A program made the translations under genes and the position numbers. Below are positions 1-7,795 of a stretch of 15,578 bases of DNA, in pieces. Source of the DNA: JACCXJ01 sp052387115 (GTDB taxonomy: Bacteria > Pseudomonadota > Gammaproteobacteria > JACCXJ01); NCBI GenBank assembly GCA_052387115.1, contig JBQTJM010000195.1, positions 1 through 15,578 on the forward strand. The letters are read 5' to 3'. Within the stretch, counting starts at the first letter, position 1. Every line of letters starts with the position of its first letter. Under the pieces are notes generated by a model that was not told where the DNA came from, did no database searches, and saw only the letters and a list, made by a program, of their open reading frames with translations.

Positions 1-1137
1 GGTTTCATGCAGTCGGGAAAGCCGGAGCAGGCGGTCGCCGCGATCAAGGCCCGCACCGGCCAGGAACGCATGAACGACCTGCGCCAGGAGCTCAATACGT
101 TTTTGCAGCGGCAGCACGAGCTGGACGAGGCGCGCGACCTGGCGGTGAAAGAGCGGTGGCGGTACGAGGACGGGTGGCTGGGCACGGGGGCCGTGGCGAG
201 CCTCCTCCTCGGCCTGGGACTGACCTATGCCTTCAGCCGGGGGCTCAGCCGGCGTCTTAACGCCATGGTGCAAAACGCGGAGCGCCTGGCCGAGGGTGAG
301 GCGCCGCTTTCGGCGCTCGGCGGCGAGGATGAGATCGCCCGGCTGGACCAGGCCTTTCACACCATGGCCACCACCCTCAGGCGCCGCACGGCGGATCTGA
401 ATGCCTCGAATCGCGAGCTGCAGGAGTTCGCCGCGGTCGCTTCCCACGATCTCCAGGAGCCGCTCCGCAAGATCGAGGCCTTTGGCAGCCGCTTGAAGGC
501 CAAGTATGATCAGGTCCTGGACGAACCGGGGCGCGATTACCTCGCGCGCATGCTCGCCGCCGCGGTGCGCATGCGCCGACTCATCAACGACCTCTTGAGC
601 TTCTCGCGGGTGACGACCAAGGCCCGAGCCTTCGTGACGGTCGACCTCGCCGAGGTTGCGCAACAGGTGGTGTCCGATCTGGAGGGGCGTATGGACGAGA
701 CGGGCGGCCGCGTGGACGTCGGAGCGCTTCCCACCATCGAGGCCGAACCGCTACAGATGCGCCAGTTGCTGCAGAACCTCATCGGCAACGGGCTCAAGTT
801 CCATCGCGAGGGTGAGCCGCCCGTGGTGCGGATCGAGGGCAGGCTGCTCGACCCCGGCGACCCGCCCGTCGAAGATACCGCACCCGGCCCTCGCCGCTGC
901 GAGATCCAGGTGCAGGACAACGGCATCGGGTTCGAGGAGGTCTATAGCGAGCGCATCTTCGAGCTGTTCCAGCGCCTGCACGGCCGCGATGCGTACGAGG
1001 GCACGGGGATGGGGCTCGCGATCTGCCGTAAGATCGTCACGCGCCACGGCGGCACCATCCGCGCGCACAGCGCCCCCGGGCACGGGGCCACCTTCATCGT
1101 CACCTTAGCGGTCACACAGGAGGAGAACCCGGCATGA
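1..1137 (+). CDS. Membrane sensor histidine kinase, 5' end outside window
   Basis: The frame is open to base 1, so the protein probably begins upstream; the first internal Met is at base 7 and residue numbers count from it. The visible N-terminus is helical and charged and looks like the end of a periplasmic CHASE3-like sensor. It is followed by one membrane segment (about residues 57-77), a HAMP linker (about 78-130), a HisKA dimerisation domain with the phospho-acceptor His147 in ASHDLQEPLRKI, and an ATPase domain with N-box Asn257, DNGIGF at 304 and GTGMGLAIC at 332. The SHDLQEPL form of the H-box is typical of phytochrome-like and CHASE3 kinases. The stop overlaps the next start (ATGA), so it is translationally coupled to the receiver protein, its likely phosphotransfer partner. 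The sensed signal is unknown. The end of this gene is repeated in degenerate form at 10285-10622. Confidence 0.9.
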   Translation, partial: GFMQSGKPEQAVAAIKARTGQERMNDLRQELNTFLQRQHELDEARDLAVKERWRYEDGWLGTGAVASLLLGLGLTYAFSRGLSRRLNAMVQNAERLAEGEAPLSALGGEDEIARLDQAFHTMATTLRRRTADLNASNRELQEFAAVASHDLQEPLRKIEAFGSRLKAKYDQVLDEPGRDYLARMLAAAVRMRRLINDLLSFSRVTTKARAFVTVDLAEVAQQVVSDLEGRMDETGGRVDVGALPTIEAEPLQMRQLLQNLIGNGLKFHREGEPPVVRIEGRLLDPGDPPVEDTAPGPRRCEIQVQDNGIGFEEVYSERIFELFQRLHGRDAYEGTGMGLAICRKIVTRHGGTIRAHSAPGHGATFIVTLAVTQEENPA

Positions 1138-1595
1138 GACCACAGGGGAAATCCGTCACGATACTCATGGCCGACGACGATGCCGACGACCGTCTGATGA
1201 CACAGGAGGCTTTCAGCGACGCCCACCTGCGCAACGATCTGCGCTTCGTCGAAGACGGGGCCGAGTTGATGGACTATCTCCATCACCTGGGTCGATACAC
1301 CGATCCCGGGGCGGCCCCGCGCCCGGGCTTGATCCTCCTCGATCTCAACATGCCCAAGAAGGATGGGCGCGAGGCGCTAGAGGAGATCAAGGCGGACCCC
1401 AATCTCAAGCACATCCGCATCGTCGTCCTCACCACTTCGAAGGAAGAAGAGGACATCTACCGCAGCTATGACCTCGGCGCCGCTTCGTATATCCAGAAAC
1501 CCGTCACCTTCGAGGCCCTGGTCAAGGTCATCAAGGCCCTGGGGAGGTACTGGCTCGATATCGTCGAGCTGCCGGGAGATCCGGATGCAGCCTGA
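1134..1595 (+). CDS. Single-domain response regulator (Rcp1-like CheY fold)
   Basis: The 153-aa protein is a receiver domain only, with no DNA-binding or enzymatic output. The acidic pocket is in ADDDADD near residues 13-19, the phospho-acceptor is Asp70 in LLDLNMPKKDG, the conserved Thr lies in VVLTTSKEEED, and the conserved Lys lies in SYIQKPVTF. The extended loop between beta-2 and beta-3 (HHLGRYTDPG...) and the NMPKKDG signature are typical of the Rcp1 family that pairs with phytochrome-like kinases. It overlaps the upstream kinase by 4 bp and the downstream hybrid kinase by 11 bp, so all three should be co-expressed. It probably accepts phosphate from His147 of the upstream kinase and passes the signal on by protein contact, possibly to the hybrid kinase; that route is inferred from gene order. 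Confidence 0.9.
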   Translation: MRPQGKSVTILMADDDADDRLMTQEAFSDAHLRNDLRFVEDGAELMDYLHHLGRYTDPGAAPRPGLILLDLNMPKKDGREALEEIKADPNLKHIRIVVLTTSKEEEDIYRSYDLGAASYIQKPVTFEALVKVIKALGRYWLDIVELPGDPDAA

Positions 1596-3750
1596 GGCGC
1601 AGGCGCCCGCGATCCGGGTGCTGCTCGTCGAGGACGACGAGGACGACTACCGTCTCACCCGCGAGCTGCTCGCCGAGGTGCCGGGGTATCGGGTAGAGCT
1701 CGACTGGGCGGCGAGCTATGAGGCCGGTCTTAGCGCACTGGCGCGCCGTGCGCACGACGTGTGTCTGCTCGACTACCGGCTCGGCGAGTGCAACGGGGTC
1801 GACCTCCTGCGCCGGGCGGCGGCCGAGGACTACGGGATCCCCATCATCGTGCTGACCGGGTACAGCGCCTTCGAGGTCGACATCGAGGCGATGCGGGCGG
1901 GGGCGGCCGACTACCTCCTGAAGGATCGGATCGACGCCGGGGCCCTCGAGCGCGCGATCCGCTACACCCTCGAGCGCAAGCGGGACCACGAGGCACTGGC
2001 GAATTTCAACCAGCGTCTCGAGCGCCGGGTGCAGGAACGGACCACCGAGCTGGAACAGGCGAATGCAGCGTTACAGGCAGAGATGCAGCGTTCCCGCCAG
2101 GCCGAGGAAGGGCTCAAGGAGAGCCAGGAACGGCTCCGCCTGGCCATGAGCACCGCGCAGATGGGCTATCACTACCGCGACTTTGAAACCGGGTGGGCGA
2201 TCTATAGCGATCAGCTCGGGGCGCTGTGCGGTCTGCCGCCCGGCTCCTCCTTCGCCAACCATGAACAGTTCTTGAACGCCGTCTATCCCGACGATCGCGA
2301 GCGCGTGGCGGAGACCATGGCCCGCGCGGCGCGGGAAGACACGGACTATGTACACGAGTATCGCATTATCCAGCCGGATGGAGCGGTGCGCTGGCTTGCG
2401 GATCGAGGCAGGGTCTATCGGGATGAGCACGGCGAGCGTCTCTACGCGCTGGGTCTGGCGTGGGACGTCACTGCGCGCAAGGAGGCCGACATCGAGCGTG
2501 AGGCCTTGCATGCCGAGGAGCATCGATTGCGTGAGCGGGCAGAGGCCGCCGATCGCGCGAAAGACGACTTTCTGGCCCTGGTCTCGCACGAGCTACGCAC
2601 GCCCTTGAACGCGATAGTCCTGTGGCTGAACATCCTGGAGACCACACCCGAGCCGGATGCCGCGGCCCTCGCGAGGGCCATCGCATTTCTCAAGCGCAGC
2701 GTCGATCATCAACGGCGGCTGATCGACGATCTCTTGGACACCGCCCGCATCGCCAGCGGCAAGTTGCGGCTCGCGGTCCGAGCCCTCGATCCCGCGGCCG
2801 TGGCCGAGGCGGCGCTGGAGGTGGTGCGCTCGGCCGCAGAGGCCCGTGGGGTCGAGATCTACACGCTCATCGACGCGAATGCGGGACCGATCACGGGTGA
2901 CGCCGGGCGCCTACAACAGGTCGTCTGGAATCTGCTCTCCAATGCCATCAAGTTCACGCCCCGCGGGGGCCGTGTCCATTTGCACATCGAGCGCGTGGAC
3001 CCGCACGTGCGGATCACCGTGAGCGACACGGGGGTAGGGATCGACCCCGAGCTCCTCCCCTTCGTGTTCGACCGCTTCCGCCAGTCGGACAGCTCGAGTA
3101 AGCGCCGGCACGGCGGACTGGGTCTCGGACTAGCCTTGGTTCACTATTTGGTCCAGTTGCATGGGGGGAGCGTGCGGGCTGAGAGTCCCGGCGAAGGGCG
3201 GGGCACAACGTTCACCGTGGACCTGCCGATCCGCGCCGTGCGCCTGCCGGTTCCGCCCGTTATACCGGCGCCGGCGGCAGAAGGACGCAAGGTCAAGGTC
3301 GAAGATGACGCCGCCGCTTCCGGCGCGAAGACACCCTGGCTCGCCGGTGTGCGGCTGCTGGTGGTGGACGATCAGGAAGATGCGCGCGAGGCGCTGGTCA
3401 CGGTGCTTACGCGCCACGGGGCCGAGGTGAGCGCCGCGGGCTCGGGGGGCGAGGCGCTCGCATTGCTCGCCGCGAGCCTTGAAAGCGCGCCGCCGCACGT
3501 GCTCGTCTGCGACATCGCGATGCCCGAGCTGGACGGCTATGCCGTGATCGGTAAGCTCCGGGCTTTGGAGAAAGAGCACCGGATACCGCTGTCCGCCCAG
3601 GTACCGGCGATCGCGCTCACGGCCTATGCGCAGCCCAAGGATCGGGTACGCGCGCTACGCGCGGGCTTCCAGACTCACCTGGCGAAGCCCGTCGAGCCTG
3701 CGGAGCTGATACAGGTCATCGCGAGCCTGGTGTACGAAGCTCCGGCATAG
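1585..3750 (+). CDS. Hybrid histidine kinase, REC-PAS-HisKA-HATPase-REC
   Basis: The ATG at 1585 is chosen because GGGAG at 1574-1578 precedes it and it gives a normal receiver N-terminus; the in-frame ATG at 1468 would add 39 residues lying wholly inside the previous gene. The 721-aa product has a receiver domain (about 10-125, Asp63), a coiled coil (about 130-185), a PAS fold of the PAS_3 type (about 190-300), HisKA with His335 in SHELRTPLN, an ATPase domain (Asn449, DTGVGI at 481) and a C-terminal receiver (acidic pair Asp595-Asp596, phospho-site Asp643 in CDIAMPELDG). There is no membrane segment, so it is cytosolic. The N-terminal receiver could take phosphate from the upstream kinase, giving a multi-step phosphorelay. 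No HPt protein or DNA-binding regulator is visible, so the final output must be elsewhere. Confidence 0.9.
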   Translation: MQPEAQAPAIRVLLVEDDEDDYRLTRELLAEVPGYRVELDWAASYEAGLSALARRAHDVCLLDYRLGECNGVDLLRRAAAEDYGIPIIVLTGYSAFEVDIEAMRAGAADYLLKDRIDAGALERAIRYTLERKRDHEALANFNQRLERRVQERTTELEQANAALQAEMQRSRQAEEGLKESQERLRLAMSTAQMGYHYRDFETGWAIYSDQLGALCGLPPGSSFANHEQFLNAVYPDDRERVAETMARAAREDTDYVHEYRIIQPDGAVRWLADRGRVYRDEHGERLYALGLAWDVTARKEADIEREALHAEEHRLRERAEAADRAKDDFLALVSHELRTPLNAIVLWLNILETTPEPDAAALARAIAFLKRSVDHQRRLIDDLLDTARIASGKLRLAVRALDPAAVAEAALEVVRSAAEARGVEIYTLIDANAGPITGDAGRLQQVVWNLLSNAIKFTPRGGRVHLHIERVDPHVRITVSDTGVGIDPELLPFVFDRFRQSDSSSKRRHGGLGLGLALVHYLVQLHGGSVRAESPGEGRGTTFTVDLPIRAVRLPVPPVIPAPAAEGRKVKVEDDAAASGAKTPWLAGVRLLVVDDQEDAREALVTVLTRHGAEVSAAGSGGEALALLAASLESAPPHVLVCDIAMPELDGYAVIGKLRALEKEHRIPLSAQVPAIALTAYAQPKDRVRALRAGFQTHLAKPVEPAELIQVIASLVYEAPA

Positions 3751-4183
3751 TTGTAGACGCCGGCACCCAGCTGAAAACTCACTCGCGATCGGCTTGGACA
3801 GGTTCCGGACGCTGCGCGTGAAAACCGGCCGCGCTGGCTTAGACTGGCCAAAGCTGATAAAATCTTTCGCGCCTCGGTCGCATCCGCTGTAACTCTTTCC
3901 CGGTGGTTGGTATTTCTTACCGACGCCGATCCGCGTTGCCCTCCGCTCCTGCCGGTACGTTCAGCCTTAACCCTCTGAAGTTATGCCCCTCAATCCCGGA
4001 CGAGGGGCCCGGCATATGGATTGCGCGTTGCCCGGTGTGGTCCGTGTGTACAACCAGCCCGAATCGGCTAAGTCGGGCCAGCAGCCGATGACCATCGGTT
4101 TGCGAAGTTTGCCGCGTGGCGAGAGGCCTCCCATGAGATATGCGCATGGGAGGAGTCGGTTTGATTACTTGAGGAGATTTGCG
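3751..4183. other. 433-bp intergenic region upstream of the BON lipoprotein gene
   Basis: No convincing gene. Short open frames here lack family features. An A/T-rich patch (gctgataaaatc, about 3853-3864) could be part of a promoter, but no good -35 partner was found. The clearest structure is the inverted repeat at 4127-4153. A GAGGAG ribosome binding site lies at 4171-4176, just before the lipoprotein start. No terminator with a T-run is evident after the hybrid kinase gene. Confidence 0.5.
4127..4153 (+). promoter_or_regulatory. Perfect 9-bp inverted repeat in the leader of the BON lipoprotein gene
   Basis: The arms are CCTCCCATG (4127-4135) and CATGGGAGG (4145-4153), separated by nine bases. 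It ends 30 bp before the lipoprotein ATG and 17 bp before its GAGGAG site. There is no T-run, so it is not an ordinary terminator. The right arm contains GGGAGG, a Shine-Dalgarno-like string that the stem would hide. It could be an operator or an RNA leader hairpin; the sequence does not decide between them. Confidence 0.4.
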
Positions 4184-4498
4184 ATGAACAATCGAATGAA
4201 ACACAAGCCGCTAGTGGCTGGTGCGTTAGCCGCCGTCTTGCTCGGCGGGTGTGCGGGGACTCCCACACAGGAAAGCACCGGAGAGTACATCGATGATACG
4301 GCGCTGAGCACCAAGGTGAAGACCACCCTGCTCCAGGACCCGCAGGTCAGCGGGCTTGCGATCAATGTGGAGACCTTCAAGGGAGAGGTCCAGCTCAGCG
4401 GGTTCGCCACCACCGAAGCGGAACGGCAACGAGCTGCGGCTCTGGCCCGCCGGGTCGAGGGAGTCGTGGCGGTCACGAATGATATCCTTCTGAAGTAA
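4184..4498 (+). CDS. BON-domain lipoprotein (OsmY-like, envelope stress)
   Basis: The 104-aa protein starts at the ATG at 4184, eight bases after GAGGAG; upstream in-frame ATGs (e.g. 3983) have no comparable site and would bury the signal peptide. Residues 1-22 form a lipoprotein signal (MNNRMKHKP then a hydrophobic stretch) with a lipobox ending LGGC, so Cys23 should be lipidated after signal peptidase II cleavage. Residues about 36-104 form one BON domain: a TALSTKVKTTLL helix, VETFKGEVQLSGF strands and a closing VVAVTNDI strand. BON domains bind phospholipid surfaces and occur in osmotically induced periplasmic proteins such as OsmY and in DolP. This one has a single BON domain where OsmY and DolP have two. 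The product probably sits on the outer or inner membrane facing the periplasm. Confidence 0.85.
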   Translation: MNNRMKHKPLVAGALAAVLLGGCAGTPTQESTGEYIDDTALSTKVKTTLLQDPQVSGLAINVETFKGEVQLSGFATTEAERQRAAALARRVEGVVAVTNDILLK

Positions 4499-4552
4499 CC
4501 GCATGAGGTAACAGCGGCCCGTCATGCAGCGGTCCGAGACGGCCAGATAACG

Positions 4553-4768
4553 ATGATCGAGACGCAGCAGCAACCGCCTAATGCTCCAGTGGAGGAACCG
4601 TTCGAGCGTCCTCCTGAAGTACCGCCGCCCCTTGAACCGCCTGTATACCCCCCGGAGCATCCTCCCGAGGAGCCGCCGCCGCAACCACCCGTGGAAATTC
4701 CGCCTGAGCCCCCACCGGAGATGCCACCACAGCCGCCGCAAGAGCTAAGCGTGGACCGTCGTAAATAA
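4553..4768 (+). CDS. Small proline/glutamate-rich protein of unknown function
   Basis: The frame encodes 71 residues of which 29 are Pro, in repeated PP and PPP blocks spaced by Glu, Gln or Val (for example EEPPPQPPVEIPPEPPPEM). There is no signal peptide, membrane segment or cysteine; the start is MIETQQQ and the end is basic (DRRK). It lies 54 bp after the BON lipoprotein on the same strand, 207 bp before the phosphoketolase start. The ribosome binding site is poor, which is the main doubt about expression. Such a sequence would form polyproline-II helices, and its translation would be expected to depend on elongation factor P. I know no family for it. A long opposite-strand frame over the same bases is very Arg/Trp-rich and is best read as its shadow. 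Confidence 0.5.
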   Translation: MIETQQQPPNAPVEEPFERPPEVPPPLEPPVYPPEHPPEEPPPQPPVEIPPEPPPEMPPQPPQELSVDRRK

Positions 4769-4975
4769 GGGAGCCACCTGGGCGATGAGGTTCCCGGCTC
4801 GCCTGCCGATGCGCTCGGATCGTCGCTAACGCATGGCCATCATTCTGACTGCCAACGCTTGCATCTGCTCTCCGGATAGCCGCGTAGCGCTATGGGTGAT
4901 ACCCGTGGACGAGTCGCAGATCCTGGCGCGGGAGGCATTGGCGGTGATTGCACAACGATTACCGGAGGGTGGGAG

Positions 4976-7369
4976 ATGAACGAGGCAACGACTCGGAGCC
5001 GGCGCGGGCCGAGCCCGTTATCTACCGATGAGCTCAAGCGTGTGGACGCCTACTGGCGCGCAGCGAATTATCTCTCGGTCGGACAGATCTACCTGCTCGA
5101 CAATCCGCTCCTCAAGGATCCGCTCAAGCTCGAGCACACCAAGCCGCGCTTGCTCGGCCACTGGGGCACCACCCCGGGGCTCAACTTCATCTATGTGCAC
5201 CTGAACCGCATCATCAAAGCGCATGATCTCAACATGATCTATATCGCGGGACCCGGCCACGGCGGCCCGGCACTGGTTGCCAACACCTGGCTCGAGGGCA
5301 GCTATAGCGAGCTCTATCCGAGCGTACCGCAGGATGCCATCGGCATGCAGCGTCTTTTCAAGCAATTTTCGTTTCCCGGGGGCGTGCCTTCCCATGCGGC
5401 ACCTGAAACGCCCGGTTCGATCCATGAAGGCGGCGAGCTCGGGTATTCGCTCTCCCATGCCTTCGGAGCCGCCTTCGACAACCCCGATCTCATCGTCGCC
5501 TGCGTCGTCGGCGACGGCGAGGCCGAGACCGGACCGCTGGCTACCGCGTGGCACTCGAACAAGTTCCTGAGCCCACGGACCGATGGCTCGGTGCTGCCGA
5601 TTCTGCATCTCAATGGCTACAAGATCGGGAGCCCAACCGTATTCGCCCGCATCCCGCCCAGAGAACTGGAGGCATTGCTTATCGGCTACGGCTACCAGCC
5701 TTGTTTCGTCGAGGGTTCCGATCCCTTTGCCATGCACCAGAAGATGGCCGCAACCCTCGATATCGCCATCGCCGAGATCAAGGCGATTCAACAGCAGGCG
5801 CGTGCGAGCGGCGACACGGCGCGCCCGCGCTGGCCGATGATCATTTTGAAGACCCCGAAGGGTTGGACCGGGCCCAAGGAGGTCGACGGAAAGAAGACGG
5901 AAGGCCACTGGCGATCTCATCAGGTACCGTTCGTCGAGCTTGCGACCAGACCAGGCCACCTCAAGCTTCTCGAACAATGGATGCGAGGCTACCGCCCCGA
6001 GGAATTGTTCGATGCAAACGGGACGCCGTTCGAAACGCTGCGTGAGCTCGCGCCGAAGGGTGACCGGCGTATGGGTGCGAACCCGCACGCTAACGGCGGC
6101 CTGCTACTCAAGGACCTCCGGCTGCCCGACTTTCGTGACTATGCCGTGGCCGTGCACGCGCCTGGGGCGGTGCTCGGCGAGAGCACGCGCGTGGTGGGGG
6201 TCTATCTCCGGGACGTGATCAAGCTGAACCATGAGACGCGTAACTTCCGCATCATGGGCCCCGACGAGATCACCTCGAACCGGCTCGACGCGCTGTTCGA
6301 GGCGACCGACCGCACCTGGCTCGCCGAGACGCTACCCGAGGACGATCACCTCGCCGTGGACGGGCGGGTGATGGAGATCCTCTCCGAGCACACGTGCGAG
6401 GGCTGGCTCGAAGGTTATCTGCTCACCGGCCGGCATGGGCTTTTTTCCTGCTACGAGGCCTTTATCCATATCGTCGACTCCATGTTCAACCAACACGCCA
6501 AATGGTTGAAGGTCACCAGCAAGGAGATCCCGTGGCGCCGTCCCATCGCATCATTGAATTACCTGCTGACCTCCCACGTGTGGCGCCAGGACCACAACGG
6601 CTTCTCGCACCAGGACCCGGGTTTCATCGACCACGTGGTGAACAAGAAGGCCGACATCATCCGTGTTTATCTGGCCCCGGACGCGAACACGCTACTCTGC
6701 ATCACCGACCAGTGCCTGCGCTCGCGCAATTTTGTCAACGTGATTATCGCCGGCAAGCAGCCACAGCCTCAATGGCTCGATATGGAAGCCGCCATCAAGC
6801 ACTGCTCGGCGGGTGTAGGCATCTGGGAATGGGCCAGCAACGATCGGGGCGGGGAGCCGGATGTGGTGTTGGCCTGTGCGGGCGATGTGCCGACTCTCGA
6901 AACCCTCGCGGCGGTAGAGCTGCTTCGGCAACATGTGCCCGAGTTGAAAATACGCGTGATCAACATCGTGGATCTGATGACCTTGCAACCCCAAGAAGAG
7001 CATCCGCACGGACTCTCCGGCCGCGATTTCGACGCGCTCTTCACTACCAACAAGCCCATCATCTTCGCATACCATGGCTATCCCTGGCTGATTCATCGTT
7101 TGACTTACCGGCGCACCAACCACTATAATCTGCACGTCCGCGGCTACGTGGAGGAAGGCACGACGACCACGCCTTTCGACATGGCGGTGCGCAACGATCT
7201 GGATCGTTTTCATCTGTTCCGCGATGTACTGGATCGTATGCCCAAGCTTGGCTCTCGCGTGGCTTATTTCAAGCAATACATTCGCGACCGCCTGATCGAG
7301 CACCGGGCCTACATTACCCGCTACGGAGAGGACATGCCTGAGGTACGCGACTGGCATTGGCCCTACTGA
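4976..7369 (+). CDS. xfp: Xylulose-5-phosphate/fructose-6-phosphate phosphoketolase
   Basis: This thiamine-diphosphate enzyme splits xylulose 5-phosphate (and often fructose 6-phosphate) with phosphate into acetyl phosphate and glyceraldehyde 3-phosphate (or erythrose 4-phosphate), in the cytosol. The ATG at 4976 is chosen for the GGAGGGTGGGAG tract just upstream and because it gives the normal family N-terminus; an upstream ATG at 4892 only adds 28 unrelated residues. At 797 aa it is full length. Family motifs are intact: GHWGTTPG (61-68), GPGHGGP (92-98), the ThDP/Mg motif GDGEAETGP (179-187), HLNGYKIGSP (211-220), and later HGLFSCYEAF and SHVWRQDHNGFSHQDPG. No acetate kinase or phosphotransacetylase, the usual partners that use acetyl phosphate, is visible nearby. 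The nearest genes on this strand are the proline-rich peptide and BON lipoprotein; a shared transcript is possible. Confidence 0.96.
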   Translation: MNEATTRSRRGPSPLSTDELKRVDAYWRAANYLSVGQIYLLDNPLLKDPLKLEHTKPRLLGHWGTTPGLNFIYVHLNRIIKAHDLNMIYIAGPGHGGPALVANTWLEGSYSELYPSVPQDAIGMQRLFKQFSFPGGVPSHAAPETPGSIHEGGELGYSLSHAFGAAFDNPDLIVACVVGDGEAETGPLATAWHSNKFLSPRTDGSVLPILHLNGYKIGSPTVFARIPPRELEALLIGYGYQPCFVEGSDPFAMHQKMAATLDIAIAEIKAIQQQARASGDTARPRWPMIILKTPKGWTGPKEVDGKKTEGHWRSHQVPFVELATRPGHLKLLEQWMRGYRPEELFDANGTPFETLRELAPKGDRRMGANPHANGGLLLKDLRLPDFRDYAVAVHAPGAVLGESTRVVGVYLRDVIKLNHETRNFRIMGPDEITSNRLDALFEATDRTWLAETLPEDDHLAVDGRVMEILSEHTCEGWLEGYLLTGRHGLFSCYEAFIHIVDSMFNQHAKWLKVTSKEIPWRRPIASLNYLLTSHVWRQDHNGFSHQDPGFIDHVVNKKADIIRVYLAPDANTLLCITDQCLRSRNFVNVIIAGKQPQPQWLDMEAAIKHCSAGVGIWEWASNDRGGEPDVVLACAGDVPTLETLAAVELLRQHVPELKIRVINIVDLMTLQPQEEHPHGLSGRDFDALFTTNKPIIFAYHGYPWLIHRLTYRRTNHYNLHVRGYVEEGTTTTPFDMAVRNDLDRFHLFRDVLDRMPKLGSRVAYFKQYIRDRLIEHRAYITRYGEDMPEVRDWHWPY

Positions 7370-7633
7370 GGCGTTTACTTTCGCAAACGGTCTGGGCCCA
7401 TTCCCCCCACCTCGCGCTGCTGACAGGCCTTGCAACCTGAAAGCCGAAAAGCCGCTTCATCTGAAGCACTTTCGAAGCAAGCGCGATGCGCAACCGCGAA
7501 GAGAACAAAGACAGATCGATCGGCGCGCTCTCCGAAGGCTTCCGTGGGTCTTAACGCAATGTGCTGACCAGGGGAGACCATACCCCGCACGCGGGTCTGG
7601 AAGGGTTGCACTACGTCCGGGCCGAGGTCTTAG

Positions 7634-7682
7634 CTCACTTTCCACTCCGGCCTGATGGAGCAAGACCGGCGTGTGGAGTGAG
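7634..7682. other. Imperfect long inverted repeat in the convergent gap
   Basis: Three paired blocks nest symmetrically: CTCACT (7634-7639) with AGTGAG (7677-7682), CCAC (7642-7645) with GTGG (7673-7676), and CCGG (7647-7650) with CCGG (7666-7669), leaving a 15-base loop. No T-run follows on either side, so it is not a standard terminator. It could be a remnant of a mobile element or part of a structured RNA. Confidence 0.35.
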
Positions 7683-7757
7683 GGGCACTCGCGTCGGTCA
7701 CCGTATACCACAATACCTGACGACGGTCTGTTGCCTTTCTTTCCTGGAGGTGCTACT

Positions 7758-7773
7758 CGGGCTTGTGAGCCCG
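7758..7773 (-). terminator. Tight hairpin beyond the stop of the fusion gene, possible terminator
   Basis: CGGGCT (7758-7763) and AGCCCG (7768-7773) form a perfect 6-bp stem with a TGTG loop, 22 bp beyond the stop codon of the minus-strand fusion gene. Position and stem fit transcription termination, but there is no T-run on either strand, so the call is weak. Confidence 0.3.
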
Positions 7774-7795
7774 TGGCTGCTTCGAACACGAGTCC

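Larger units (their letters stand above)
7370..7795. other. 426-bp gap between convergent genes, with hairpins
   Basis: The gap lies between the phosphoketolase gene and the minus-strand fusion gene, which run toward each other. Open frames exist on both strands (e.g. 7561-7806 plus, 7457-7789 minus) but have no recognisable domains or good ribosome binding sites. Visible structure is a 5-bp hairpin just after the phosphoketolase stop (CGTTT 7372-7376, AAACG 7385-7389), a long imperfect hairpin at 7634-7682, and a tight hairpin at 7758-7773. It may hold a decayed element or a structured RNA; I could not identify either. Confidence 0.4.

Noticed and set aside
537..926. Minus-strand open frame of 129 codons over the kinase
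   Set aside because: Antisense shadow of a GC-rich gene, low complexity and no domain.
1468..1584. Upstream ATG extension of the hybrid kinase
   Set aside because: It would add 39 Ser/Arg/Pro-rich residues lying wholly inside the receiver gene in another frame; the ATG at 1585 has a GGGAG site and gives a normal receiver start.
4226..4741. Minus-strand 171-codon Arg/Trp-rich frame
   Set aside because: It is the complement of the BON gene and the proline-rich frame; its composition is what reversed CCG/CCT codons produce.
5410..5425. GGTTCGATCC, resembling a tRNA T-arm
   Set aside because: It lies within the phosphoketolase coding frame and no acceptor stem or anticodon arm can be drawn around it.
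5018..6088. Minus-strand 356-codon frame inside the phosphoketolase gene
   Set aside because: Long only because of high GC; the plus-strand frame carries all conserved phosphoketolase motifs.
7457..7789. 110-codon minus-strand frame in the convergent gap, considered as part of a group II intron or small gene
   Set aside because: No intron domain V motif, reverse-transcriptase motif or protein domain could be identified.
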